Source of the DNA: Atrina japonica
Lineage: Eukaryota > Mollusca > Bivalvia > Pterioida > Pinnidae
Length of the DNA stretch: 64,000 nucleotides
Assembly: GCA_030159075.1 (NCBI GenBank)
Contig: BROG01000924.1
Span: 155,150 to 219,149, forward strand
Direction of reading: 5' to 3'
Under the pieces are notes generated by a model. The model was not told where the DNA came from and did no database searches. It saw only the letters and a program-made list of their open reading frames with translations. Shown here piece after piece: positions 35,201 through 46,999 of this stretch (position 1 is the stretch's first letter; every line of letters starts with the position of its first letter). A program made the translations under genes and the position numbers.

Positions 35201-36690
35201 TACAGAACCATTTAAAAATGTATACTACACTCTACTACACTACATATTTACAGGGCGCTGTTCTACACCGTGCATTACAAAACCATTTAAAATGTATACT
35301 ACACTATACTACACTACAAACTGACACGGCGCTGTTCTACACCGTGCATTACAGAACCATTTAAAATGTATACTACACTCTACTACACTACATATTTACA
35401 GGGCGCTGTTCTACACCGTGCATTACAGAACCATTTAAAATGTATACTACACTCTACTACACTACATATTTACAGGGCGCTGTTCTACACCGTGCATTAC
35501 AGAACCATTTAAAATGTCTACTACACTCTACTACACTACAAACTGACACGGCGCTGTTCTACACCGTGCATTACAGAACCATTTAAAATGTCTACTACAC
35601 TATACCACACTACATATTTACAGGGCGCTGTTCTACACCGTGCATTACAGAACCATTTAAAATGTATACTACACTATACTACACTACAAACTGACAAGGC
35701 GCTGTTCTATACCGTGCATTACAGAACCATTTAAAATGTATACTACACTCTACTACACTACATATTTACAGGTCGCTGTTCTATACCGTGCATTACAGAA
35801 CGATTTAAAATGTATACTACACTATACTACACTACAAACTGACACGGCGCTGTTCTACACCGTGCATTACAGAACCATTTAAAATGTATACTACACTCTA
35901 CTACACTACATATTTACAGGGCGCTGTTCTACACCGTGCATTACAGAACCATTTAAAATGTATACTACATTCTACTACACTACATATTTACAGGGCACTG
36001 TTCTACACCGTGCATTACAGAACCATTTAAAATGTATACTACACTATACTACACTACAAACTGACAAGGCGCTGTTATATACCGTGCATTATAGAACCAT
36101 TTAAAATGTATACTACACTATACTACACTACAAATTGACAAGGCGCTGTTCTATACCGTGCATTACAGAACCATTTAAAATGTATACTACACTCTACTAC
36201 ACTACATATTTACAGGTCGTTGTTCTATACCGTGCATTACAGAACGATTTAAAATGTATACTACACTATACTACACTACAAACTGACAAGGCGCTGTTCT
36301 ATACCGTGTATTACAGAACCATTTAAAATGTATACTACACTCTACTACACTACATATTTACAGGGTGCTGTTCTACACCGTGCATTACAGAGCCATTTAA
36401 AATGTATACTACACTATACTACACTACATATTTACAGGGCGCTGTTCTACACCGTGCATTACAGAACCATTTAAAATGTATACTACACTCTACTACACTA
36501 CATATTTACAGGGCGCTGTTCTACACCGTGCATTACAGAACAATTTAAAATGTATACTATACTCTACTACAATACATATTTACAGGGCGCTGTTCTACAC
36601 CGTGCATTACAGAACCATTTAAAATGTATACTACACTCTACTACACTACATATTTACAGGGCGCAGTTCTACACCGTGCATTATAGAAAA
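26240..36690. repeat. 10.5-kb satellite of 74-bp monomers, about 140 copies
   Basis: The monomer runs from GCGCTGTTCTACACCGTGCA through ACAGAACCATTTAAAATG to a TACTACACT-rich stretch. It ends either ACATATTTACAGG (type A) or ACAAACTGACACGG (type B). Types A and B are intermixed. Rare variants (GAATGATTT, ACCATTGGAAATG, GCTGATCTAC) recur at large fixed distances, showing block duplications. Three monomers make 222 bp, which explains the many 73-codon open frames; these are not genes. The array ends about 125 bp before the first recognised exon of the transporter gene. Confidence 0.95.
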
Positions 36691-36814
36691 ATTCAAAATG
36701 TCTACAAGACTTCACAATGTGTTACAATTCTTGTAATTAAGCTTTGACATTTGAAGAGGTTTGTCTTGTTCTATTTATGCGTCCTTGAGTTAATGAGTTT
36801 TTATATATCTGTAG

Positions 36815-36975
36815 AATTATTGGATGACAAAGCCGAATTTGTATTTACAATTATATGTGGAGTTATAACCTTGGTAATTGTGAGCATTTTCATGGAGGAG
36901 TTACGATTTCTGAAGAAACACTACAATTTTAAAGAAAACAGAAATAATGTTGTAATTCTTCTCAGTTTATACCCG
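36815..36975 (+). CDS. SLC51A-like: Organic solute transporter alpha-like, exon A (first recognised exon)
   Basis: This gene encodes a seven-helix membrane protein of the OSTalpha (SLC51A, Solute_trans_a) family. In vertebrates the family pairs with OSTbeta and moves bile acids, conjugated steroids and similar anions across the basolateral membrane. This exon covers TM1 (AEFVFTIICGVITLVIVSIF) and the following EELRFLKKHYNF loop, which matches the human FLEDAVYLYKN region in position. An acceptor (ATATATCTGTAG) ends at 36,814, and a donor CCCG|GTAAGT lies at 36,975. The exon seems to start inside the protein, so an N-terminal exon lies upstream, possibly beyond the satellite. An in-frame ATG at 36,793 is an alternative start. 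Six exons sum to 920 bp (about 306 codons), against about 340 in human OSTalpha. Confidence 0.75.
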
Positions 36976-36995
36976 GTAAGTCCAAATACTTTACA

Positions 36996-37000
<5 letters not shown>

Positions 37001-37081
<81 letters not shown>

Positions 37082-37132
37082 TTACACACACATACATACA
37101 TACATACATACATACATACATTCATACATGCA

Positions 37133-37164
<32 letters not shown>

Positions 37165-37192
37165 CATATGTATGTATGTATGTATGTGTGTA

Positions 37193-37272
<80 letters not shown>
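37001..37272. repeat. Compound microsatellite forming a long perfect-type hairpin
   Basis: The order is (CT)n at 37,001-37,078, GTTACACACA, (CATA)n to about 37,160, then (TGTA)n, TGTGTGTAAC and (AG)n to 37,272. The second half is the reverse complement of the first, giving arms of about 100 bp or more. It lies 25 bp inside the intron after exon A. Coding frames read through it are spurious. Confidence 0.9.
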
Positions 37273-37274
<2 letters not shown>

Positions 37275-37903
37275 TACGTTTTAATATGATAATTGATCCC
37301 ACTTAATTGCGATTGATTTGTAACGATAAGGAATATATCCTTGACTATTAAAATAGTAATGATTTTGAATTGCGGTTTTTCCAGATTTCATCATTTGTGA
37401 ATAAAAATAACGTTTGACAAGTTTTCATTATGATGACTATATGCACTGCAGTTAATTTCAAAACACTTTATCACATCAATATAAAGTATGGGGAGTTAAT
37501 GAATCGATCAAAACTTATCTAATAATATGCCACTTCTATTTTGACTAAGATTTGTTCTGTTTTAATGTAAAATCTCCAGAGTTTAAGATTTTTTAATTGG
37601 TGTTCCCATTTTTTTTTTACATTTAACAAATTTTCAATTATACATTGGCGCCCAATTTCAATGTTAGAGAAGAGAATCCGGTTACAAAGTACCTAGGATA
37701 AGACTACCGACTTTCAGCAAGTAAATTGTCAAACTTTCACGTTCGAACCCTGATGATTTGTAACATGGTTCGTTATTCAAAGCGAAATACAGTAACCACT
37801 CGGCGATGGACACCCTACCTAAGTGGTGACCAAGTGAAAAAGTAAAGATGAATGGCTCGTAACGCTCTCCTTCGCACATGTAAAATATTAACTTTGTTTG
37901 TAG

Positions 37904-37977
37904 GCTTTGGCTTTGTTCTGCATGTTGGCATTACTGGTACCAAGGACTACGATGTTGATGGAGTTACTATCGATTTT
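37904..37977 (+). CDS. SLC51A-like: Organic solute transporter alpha-like, exon B
   Basis: This 74-bp exon has acceptor TTTGTTTGTAG and donor ATTTT|GTAAGT. It begins in phase 0 (matching exon A) and ends in phase 2. It encodes TM2 with the VPRTTMLMEL stretch, which corresponds to the conserved IPRSLVLVEM of OSTalpha. It was too short to be found as an open frame. Phase agreement with both neighbours supports it. Confidence 0.75.
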
Positions 37978-38319
37978 GTAAGTATAATATACGATGGCTG
38001 ATTTGTGTCATTTCCTTGTTTAAAACTTTCGCCCCGAAAAGACATAGTTCATAGTTGGATACGGAAATTTCTCCGTAGCTACTGTTCTAAATGGCATTCA
38101 TGTCATCCAAAATATTTGATGGCGTCGTTAAAAGCGGAATGAATTTTGAATTTGTGTATACTGTGTATACATATAGATAAATAAGGAGCATGTAATGAAA
38201 ACAGAACCACACAAATGTTTTTATCCGTATCATCAGACTGCATTTGGTCGTTGTAGCGGATGGATTCAACTCGAACTACTTCCCGTTGAATCATATAGAA
38301 ACATATGTGTAGTTTTGTC

Positions 38320-38880
38320 TATTTATTGCTCGACCTTTCGTTGTTTCACCCTAAAGGGACGATATTTAGTACTTCTGAATTGGCGACCTTTCATTGTTTC
38401 GCCCCTAGAGGACGGAATTTTATTTCTCTTAATTATCAACCTTTAGATGTTTCGCCCCGAATGACGAAACGACAAGAATTGTTTCGCGAAAGGACGACAA
38501 TGTTGGTCGCTAATCAATGACAAAATTTCGAAAAGTTGCATAAAAATGTCAACTTTTCTTCGTTTCGCCCAGAAAGGACGAAATTTTATTTTTCAGAATT
38601 GGCGGCCTTTCGTTGTTTCGCCCCAAAAGGACGAAATTTTATTTTTCATAATTGGCGACCTTTCGTTGTTTCGCCCCGAAAGGACGAGATTTTATTTCAG
38701 AGGAATAAAATTTCGTCCTTTCATTGTTTCGCCCCTGATGACGAAACAACGAAAATTGTTTAACGAAAAGACGACTATGAAGGTCGCTAATCAGCGACCA
38801 TAAAATCTCGTCATTTCACCCGAAAGGACGAGATTTTATTTTTCTTTAATTTGCGACCTTTCGTTTTTTCGCCGAGAAAG
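38320..38880. repeat. Tandem/foldback repeat, about 53-bp unit
   Basis: CGACCTTTCGTTGTTTCGCC-like words recur near 38,331, 38,384, 38,437, 38,549, 38,603 and 38,656, spaced about 53 bp. Inverted pieces (CGAAACGACAAGAATT and GTCGCTAATCA types) lie at 38,461-38,520 and 38,740-38,815, so the array folds back on itself. It resembles the 22.1-22.7 kb element in style. It is intronic. Confidence 0.75.
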
Positions 38881-39478
38881 TTCTATATTTAATTTCTCTT
38901 AATATAAGTAAACTTCCAAATTTGGTAGAAAGTACAGATTTTTGAAACCTTTTACCTGACTGTGTTTTGTGTCCCGAGGGAAAGTCTGTCGCATTCCGGT
39001 ATTGACCTATTGAATGGCTTTTATGTTAATTGTAAAATATTTATTTCAGGGGATGGGACAAGACCCTTAGGAGTCCCATATGCACCATATACTGGACACG
39101 ACAAGTTTTGGGGTGGGGATGTGAAGATGTGAATGATTTTCAATGAATTCATAAAAATATCAATTTCAAATTCAATTTCAAATAGGTTTCTATAGTAAAA
39201 CCCATCCCCATCCCTTCACTGTTTCCCCCAAATCCAATGAACAGTTCTACTCCAGGTCTATCGACATCATTTATTAAAATGTTTGCGTCGGACAAACGGA
39301 CGACTGTTTCACAAATCAGATTTTGCTCTGCAATGCGGCCAACATAATCATATTCTTCCGCGATTAAGAATGCATCACATGATCTTCACCATTACGTAAT
39401 AATAAAATAAAAAATCTGAGTACTTACTGCAAATGTAATAATGGATATGAACAAAACACTTGCCATTGTTATTGACAG

Positions 39479-39637
39479 AATCATATCCATTGCAACTCTA
39501 TGTTATGTTCGAATGATCCTGACATACTTTGGCGGGGATACAGGGATCTTAGTTGAGTATGAAGGAGAGGCTCTTTCATTCCAGAACCCCCCTTGTTGCT
39601 GCTGTTGTTTCTGTCTTAAATCGGTAAAGTTCAGTAG
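39479..39637 (+). CDS. SLC51A-like: Organic solute transporter alpha-like, exon C with Cys-rich motif
   Basis: Acceptor ATTGTTATTGACAG, donor AGTAG|GTAAGT; it enters in phase 2 and leaves in phase 2. It encodes TM3, then YFGGDTGIL, matching the family's EGFGG stretch, and the diagnostic cysteine cluster PPCCCCCFC. The same position in vertebrate OSTalpha holds a five-cysteine run thought to be lipid-modified. This motif is the best single reason for the family call. Confidence 0.85.
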
Positions 39638-39660
39638 GTAAGTAAACGTTTACCAATTCC

Positions 39661-40175
<515 letters not shown>

Positions 40176-43100
40176 TCGTATCCTTTACTATGCGCCAATG
40201 CAGGACTAGGACATTCATCTTGACAACACGTTGAATAGTTGAATGGAATCTGAAGTTACTTGGCGTGAAGGTAGCTCATGCAATGTTCACTGAAGTATAA
40301 AAATATAAACATAATGAAGTCACATCAAATGTAACAATATGGACAGTAACCGTAGTTAAATTTTTACTCAGAATAAGTTTAAAAATGTTTCATATGGACC
40401 AGATACATATACTTTGAAATTGATTTACTGAAATATCTGAAGATGTAATATTACAGACAAAACCGATTCTTAAAATAACATGTGAACAGGGCCAATTCCA
40501 GAAAAAAAAAAAAAAAAAAGACGTCATTACGAAATATACATTTGCCCAGATTTATTTTATTGATAGCTAATTAAACAATAGAAAAACGTTTTGTAGAGAA
40601 ATACTATTAGGCCAGGAATCAGAGAAGTGAAAGAGGATTTAAAAGTGAAAGGGGTTTTTACTATCAATGTAGAAATGGAGTGTTACTTTTCACATAACTG
40701 TTTACGTGCTGCCACAGTTACAAGTATGTTAAAAAGGTGAGCAGGTTATATGTGAAGAAAAACATGTCATTGTTCAGATGCTGCACGGAATTACAAACAT
40801 TTAAATAATACAAGGAAGTTCAGGCAAGTAATGTGATTCAAGGATCTAAACGAAAGCATGATGAATTTGAATATGTAACTTAAAATTCAACATGGATTTA
40901 TTAAAATCGGGAAAGGGGATTTGAAAATTAACATTTTCCTTATATAATTCTTGTTGGAAATATCACAGAAAAAATGAATTAATTTGTTTCTAGGTTAAAA
41001 TAATTTTGTTTTCTTATTCTTCTTCAGATGACAGCTCGGCAGTTTTATAGCTAAAATCTATTCGTCGGCTAGCTGTTGAATAGGACTAAACTCTATTCAA
41101 CAGTTACCTGTACCTGTCAACAGGTACTTTTACAATAGTAAAAATGAACCACCCAAATCACAAAGAATGACATTATCATTTTTTTTAAAATATAAGGAAA
41201 ACAATGAAATGCATTAATCCTACATTAAGGTCGCTTAATTGTTGAAACTTACATTTATTTCATGGACCCTGAGGTCCACGCAGAAAATGAAACCGGATGT
41301 TATGGGAAAAAGTCAGCTTGCGCATGCACGGGAGATACTAAAAACTGAATTTTCTCCCGGATATGTCCTGACGGGGTTTAACGTGCAGTTAACAGGAAAA
41401 TAGTATAATAAAGTTGTGATTTTATTAAACTTCAGGACATAAACTACACAACACATATGATTAATTATCATATTTTTGACTGTTTAAAGCCCCATTAGCG
41501 AAGATGACACAGTGGAACTTTGTTTAAATAGTAATGTATGCTTGATAAAGATAATAAGTTCTTTCCATATGTTGATTTGTTGATGGGTAATCCAATTGTG
41601 AAAATAATAAACAAAGTCAGCGGGGCAACACCGAGATACAAAGGGAAATCGCCTGCATTATATATGTTAAGTTACCTCACATCGAAAAGTCCATAGACCT
41701 GCGTTATGATTTGTTTTAAATGTATCCAGTCTTTCTGAGTATATTAATTTTAATTGTCATTTTGAAAGAACCCAGGGAATGAGGCAATAATATAGTCATT
41801 TATCTAGAATTGTTATTTATGGTATTGCTAATTAACTCGTACACAAGGCAAAACGGCACTTCGGCACTTTATAATCGGAAATTATTTGCAAACAGGTATG
41901 GCAAACCGCCGGAAAATTTATACCTTATTTTCTGTTATTAAAAAAATATGTATCGTTTACATAAAAAGTAGGGAATAAATTATGTGCACTCGATCGGTCG
42001 ACTCGTTTTTATTATATGTTTTCTTTAGGTCTGTCGAACTTCTGACTCTGAAATCGACGCTCAAATGCGCAAAAAATCTTAATGCATTATAAAGACTGAA
42101 AATTTCGGAGTATGCATTAAAACCCTTGCAAACCTCCCTATCTGCATATTTCGCCGTCGTGTCATACAAAATTATACATATTTCAAAGTTACCTGTATCC
42201 GCCATTGTTGCTGATTCATTCAATAAATCCGCAATGAAAGAATATAGGGACAGGACATGATTGAGTACACGCAGTTGATCATTTCGAAATCAAACGCCAG
42301 TTATATGATTTTTCAATGGGGTTAGTTGATTAATTAATTTAGCAGAATGTATCAATATAAATGCCGAATAAATGGTTGCCTCAGAATTTACACTTGAAGG
42401 TTTTACGTGAGCACGTAAATAATATTTTCAGTTATACATAAATAAAATATTTGTCACCCTACATAAAAATAACTACATAAAAAGTATTCACTCTGTATGA
42501 AAAAATAAGAGTTCTAAACAAATTATGTTCCCTGTTCAATTCGAACTTTAAGGTTCAGATCATATACAAGGATGATTTAATTTTGAGGTTAAAGGTCAAA
42601 ACTAAAAATATCATATCCATTATATATCATTACAGCTTTTACAATAAGACTTGTAATGATTTTTGTGTATGTGTAAAGATTGGAAAATAAGATTTCATTT
42701 TTTTTTATTTCAACCTAGAATTTATTAAGTTTCTCTTTGAAACACATGCCAATTGTCCACGTATTGCAGTTCTTTGTTGAAGGTCAGCAACTTGTTTGTG
42801 TTTATGTATGTATCGTCTTACTTTGAGAATAATTAATTTCTCTAGAACTTAAAGTTTAGTTAAGGAAGCGGCGCTAATCCGCTTAGATGCATCGATGAAG
42901 TGGTTGGTTTTAGTGTGTTGATTGTGGGGTCTGGTGTTGCGTTGTTTTAAGCCATGGAGTGTTACTTTATTTACAGCAGACCAAGAACATGTGGGTTCTG
43001 GTGTTTGTGAAAATGAAATTATCCTTTTCTTACATTATTTATTTTATTGTGGCCTTTATATGCTTCTGTAAACAGAATATTTATCATTGTAAGTATATTT

Positions 43101-43303
43101 TATTATTTCAGGAATAGGAATGAAATCGTTTTTGGAAATTTCAGTTTATATCTTTGGCCAATGTATCTTTTTTCTTAGTTTAAATGTTTTTATTTTCTAA
43201 TTGTGTTTTACGCCACACCAAACAAATTTTAAATTATATGATGCCAGCCATCTACAAATTAACCACGTAAGTAAATTTTACAAATTTTCATGTTTTTTCT
43301 CAG
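40176..43303. other. Intron sequence with no other recognised feature
   Basis: AT-rich intron DNA between exons C and D. It has an A-run at 40,501-40,519 and a small perfect hairpin (arms CTGTTGAATAG/CTATTCAACAG, 41,073-41,103). No repeats of note and no supportable gene apart from the speculative minus-strand start near 42.2 kb. Confidence 0.5.
42193..42240 (-). CDS. Possible first coding exon of an unknown gene (speculative)
   Basis: On the minus strand AACAATGGCGGATACAG is followed by GTAACT. This combines a good translation start context with a splice donor after five codons (MADTG). CpG-containing sequence surrounds it. I could not find a partner exon. It lies inside the exon C-D intron of the transporter on the opposite strand and may be chance. 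Confidence 0.15.
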
Positions 43304-43418
43304 GAAAAATCTAAGAACTGTCAAGATTCTGACTGGCCAAATGTTCATCGTACAATCATTCATCATTTTTATAGCGACTGTACTGTGGACGGATAAAAAT
43401 TTTGACCTGGGGGAATCG
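43304..43418 (+). CDS. SLC51A-like: Organic solute transporter alpha-like, exon D
   Basis: Acceptor TTTTTTCTCAG, donor AATCG|GTAAGT, 115 bp, phase 2 to phase 0. It encodes a basic loop (RKNLRTVKIL, like the family's TRKKLQLL) and TM4 ending in WTDKNFD. The upstream intron of 3.7 kb contains a TA run and a dimeric tandem repeat. Confidence 0.8.
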
Positions 43419-43634
43419 GTAAGTAAGTCCTGTTAATGCGTTATTGAACCTAGGTGAAAAAATGATCGAGGCATTGTCAGAGAAGGGGTGTAACTCTCAG
43501 AGTTAGACTAAGAGTTCAATATTTTGACATGGCGCTCTGTCTTCATACTCCATGTATTTACAATAAATCTTGTAAGATAAAAATTAAGGGGAATTACGAT
43601 CAAAATAAGGGTTGTAGGAATACAAATTTGGAAT

Positions 43635-43850
43635 CTGACACTCCGTCGTGTCAGTGATGTATATTTGCTTCAAACATGGTGAACATATGGGGTATTTGCC
43701 TATATAATTCAGTCAATAACTTGCATGTTACACTCCATCACGTCTATGATATCCATCTGCTTCAAAGATAAAAAACATAAGGGGTATGTCCCGAGATTAA
43801 TCAGTCCATAGTTTGTATGTGACACTCCGTCGTGCCCACACGGATTTGTG
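43635..43850. repeat. Short tandem repeat, about 93-bp unit, 2.3 copies
   Basis: GACACTCCGTCGTG-like words occur near 43,638, 43,731 and 43,820 with a shared following segment (CTGCTTCAAA, then GGGGTATxT). The copies are diverged. It lies in the exon D-E intron. Confidence 0.65.
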
Positions 43851-44329
43851 TTCTCAACTCAGGCTTATCAAAATACAATTAACTGATGAACTGATGCTTT
43901 TATTCAGGAAATTGTACAGTTAATTTGAAGCCTTAATATTTTATACAGATACTTACCTGGCACCTTTTCATGCCATATTATCTCCGAGGACCTTTACCAG
44001 ATTTTTCCAAATATAAACTGTGTAAATTCCGATTACCTGCACATAAACTTGATATTGAATAAAAATGTAAATACACAAATGTGGTAAGAAGAGAAAGGGT
44101 TCGTAAAAATGTATTTTAAATGAACTAGAAGACGAATTCTATTTTGTTTTTGTCTGTCCTTTGTATAAAGATCTAAGATCATTATACAACGTATATTATC
44201 ATAAGCCATCTATGTTAATGTTAGTTTCAATTGCTATCAATTAAGGACAAGAAAGCATAATGTAATTTTTCAAAATTTCTTATTAAAGCCTTAAAATTAA
44301 GATCTATTGAATCTGTCTACACCTCCATT

Positions 44330-44440
44330 GTAAAACTTTACTTATTTGTACTTATTGTTGTATGTATATTGTATGTAGATATGTTGACTGATGTATTGTG
44401 TATGCTGGTTAGACAGATAGCAAATAAACCATACCATACT
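44330..44440 (+). repeat. Possible 3' end of a non-LTR retroposon
   Basis: A T/G-rich stretch with TTGTATGTATATTGTATGTAG leads into GCTGGTTAGACAGATAGCAAATAAACCATACCATAC. The AATAAA and short tandem tail look like a retroposon 3' terminus. No coding part is recognised upstream. Confidence 0.3.
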
Positions 44441-44575
44441 AATCTGTTGACACTGGTGCGCTGTTGGAGGATACGATAAGAATGTAAACTTTTATTCTAC
44501 CATGGAGTTGCAATATTTCTGATCAATTCATATTCACAAGAACTCAGATTCAATTCTTGACATAACTTTTTACAG

Positions 44576-44828
44576 GCAAATTTTACGAGAGCATCGATCT
44601 ACATCCAAATCACAAAATCTCTATCTACGATTGTTGCAATGTGGGGACTTATTATACTGAACAATGGTACGATGACCAAGTTGTGCACTCGCTACGTCAG
44701 ACCAAAGTTTGCATCTCTTCAATTGATTATAGTGTTCACTACATTACAACAATTCGTGTTTCTAATTCTGGCTCAGAGAGATGTTATTTCATGTTCCGGC
44801 ACGCGAGGGTCCGTGGTCAGGGCTTACA
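44576..44828 (+). CDS. SLC51A-like: Organic solute transporter alpha-like, exon E
   Basis: The largest exon, 253 bp, has acceptor CTTTTTACAG and donor TACA|GTAAGT, phase 0 to phase 1. It encodes TM5 and TM6. The PKFASLQLIIVFTTLQQFVF segment aligns with the highly conserved AKFALFQVLLILTALQ of OSTalpha. An extracellular loop with Cys follows. The next intron is 4.7 kb and mostly satellite DNA. Confidence 0.88.
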
Positions 44829-44879
44829 GTAAGTATATAGTGTTTAATCGTGATAGCCTCTTCACTAACAACGATTAAA

Positions 44880-46850
44880 ATGTTTATATGGTGTAAACGC
44901 GTGTTTGAGGGTTTTGCAGATCAGGCGTCCCCATATAAAATATAAACCTTTGTTTCAAGTGTTTGGATATCAGGTGTTTACGTCCCCATATAAGATGTAA
45001 ACGTGTGTTTGAGGTGTTTGGATGCCATTTGTTTAAGTCCCCATATATGACGAAAACGTTTTTTAGGTGTTTGGATATCAGGTGTTTAAGTCTCTATATA
45101 TGATGTAAATGTATGTTTGAGGTATTTGAATACAGGTGTTTAAGTCTCCATATATGATGAAAACGTGTTTCAGGGGTTTGGATACTATGTGTATAAGTCC
45201 CCATATAAGATGTAAACGTGTGTTTGAGGTGTTTGGATACTATGTGTATAAGTCCCCATATAAGATGTAAACGTGTGTTTGAGGAGTTTGGATACTATGT
45301 GTATAAGTCCCCATATAAGATGTAAACGTGTGTTTGAGGTTTTTGGATATCAGATGTTTAAGTCCCCATATATATGAAGTAAATGTGTAGTTGAGGCGTT
45401 TTTATATCAGGTGTTTAAGTCCCCATTTCAGATGTAAACATGTGTTTGAGGTGTTTGGATATCGTGTTTAAGTCCCCATTTCAGATGTAAACATGTGTTT
45501 GAGGTGTTTGGATATCGTGTTTAAGTCCCCATTTCAGATGTAAACATGTGTTTGAGGTGTTTGGATATCGTGTTTAAGTCCCCATTTCAGATGTAAACAT
45601 GTGTTTGAGGTGTTTGGGTGTAAGTCCCATTTCAGATGTAACATGTGTTTGAGGTGTTTTGGATATCGTGTTTAAGTCACCATATATATGATGTAAACGT
45701 GTAGTTGAGGCGTTTTTATATCAGGTGTTTAAGTCCCCATTTCAGATGTAAACATGTGTTTGAGGTGTTTGGATATCGTGTTTAAGTCACCATATATATG
45801 AAGTAAATGTGTAGTTGAGGCGTTTTTATATCAGGTGTTTAAGTCCCCATTTCAGATGTAAACATGTGTTTGAGGTGTTTGGATATCAGGTGTTTAAGTC
45901 CGCATTTCAGATGTAAACATGTGTTTGAGGTGTTTGGATATCGTGTTTAAGTCCCCATTTCAGATGTAAACATGTGTTTGAGGTGTCTGGATATCAGGTG
46001 TTTAAGTCCCCATTTCAGATGTAAACATGTGTTTGAGGTGTTTGGATATCGTGTTTAAGTCCCCATTTCAGATGTAAACATGTGTTTGAGGTGTTTGGAT
46101 ATCGTGTTTAAGTCACCATATATATGATGTAAACATGTGTTTGAGGTGTTTGGATATCGTGTTTAAGTCACTATATATATGATGTAAACATGTGTTTGAG
46201 GCGTTTTTATATCAGGTGTTTAAGTCCCCATTTCAGATGTAAACATGTGTTTGAGGTGTTTGGATATTGTGTTTAAGTCACCATATATATGATGTAAACA
46301 TGTGTTTGAGGTGTTTGGATATCGTGTTTAAGTCACCATATATATGATGTAAACATGTGTTTGAGGTGTTTGGATATCGTGTTTAAGTCACCATATATAT
46401 GATGTAAACATGTGTTTGAGGTGTTTGGATATCGTGTTTAAGTCACCATATATATGATGTAAACGTGTGTTTGAGGCGTTTTTATATCAGGTGTTTAAGT
46501 CCCCATTTCAGATGTAAACATGTGTTTGAGGTGTTTGGATATCGTGTTTAAGTCACCATATATATGATGTAAACGTGTGTTTGAGGCGTTTTTATATCAG
46601 GTGTTTAAGTCCCCATTTCAGATGTAAACATGTGTTTGAGGTGTTTGGATATCGTGTTTAAGTCCCCATTTCAGATGTAAACATGTGTTTGAGGTGTTTG
46701 GATATCGTGTTTAAGTCACCATATATATGATGTAAACGTGTGTTTGAGGCGTTTGGATATCAGGTGTTTAAGTCCCCATTAAAAATGTAACCTTGTATTT
46801 GAGGTGTTTGGATATCGTGTTTAAGTCCTTAGATACGATAAAAACATGTG
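44880..46850. repeat. Intronic satellite, 53-58 bp unit, about 36 copies
   Basis: The unit runs GTGTTTAAGTCCCCATTTCA, GATGTAAACATGTGTTTGAGG, TGTTTGGATATC. Variants replace CCCCATTTCA with CACCATATATAT and the end with GGCGTTTTTATATCAG. The variants are mixed in blocks, again suggesting local duplications. The left edge (44,880-45,350) is more diverged. It fills much of the exon E-F intron. Confidence 0.92.
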
Positions 46851-46855
46851 TATAA

Positions 46856-46995
46856 AGTGAAACTTGCATATAAAGACCCCCTTACCAAAACCAGTCTTTA
46901 TAGGGAGGTGGTCTTTATATAGAGGTTGATTTGTACACAAATTATACTTTTGGGGACAGCATTTATGACCAGGTGGTCTTTATACACAGGTGATA
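46856..46995. repeat. Dispersed repeat with GGTGGTCTTTAT words
   Basis: AAACTTGCATATAAAGACCCCC followed by GGTGGTCTTTAT twice. It resembles segments at 5,460-5,530, 8,583-8,640 and 54,838-54,985, which share an AACTTCGC or AACTTGC start and paired GGTGGTCT or its complement. It is probably a short mobile element common in this genome. Confidence 0.5.
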
Positions 46996-46999
46996 ACTA

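Noticed and set aside
26476..36747. Many open frames of 60-144 codons repeating YYTTYLQGAVLHRALQNHLK-like peptides
   Set aside because: They are read through the 74-bp satellite; three monomers make 222 bp. The same peptide appears in all frames, with no selection for any one.
36751..37284. A 177-codon frame covering exon A and the microsatellite
   Set aside because: Its first codon is TTG and its second half is Ser-Leu and Arg-Glu repeat translation. Only 36,815-36,975, ended by a GTAAGT donor, is accepted as coding.
37079..37306. Frames of Tyr-Ile-His-Thr and Glu-Arg repeats
   Set aside because: Pure microsatellite translation on both strands.
38195..38803. Several 60-85 codon frames with FRPERTKFYF-like repeats
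   Set aside because: They follow the 53-bp repeat in two frames and contain no domain. The region is intronic.
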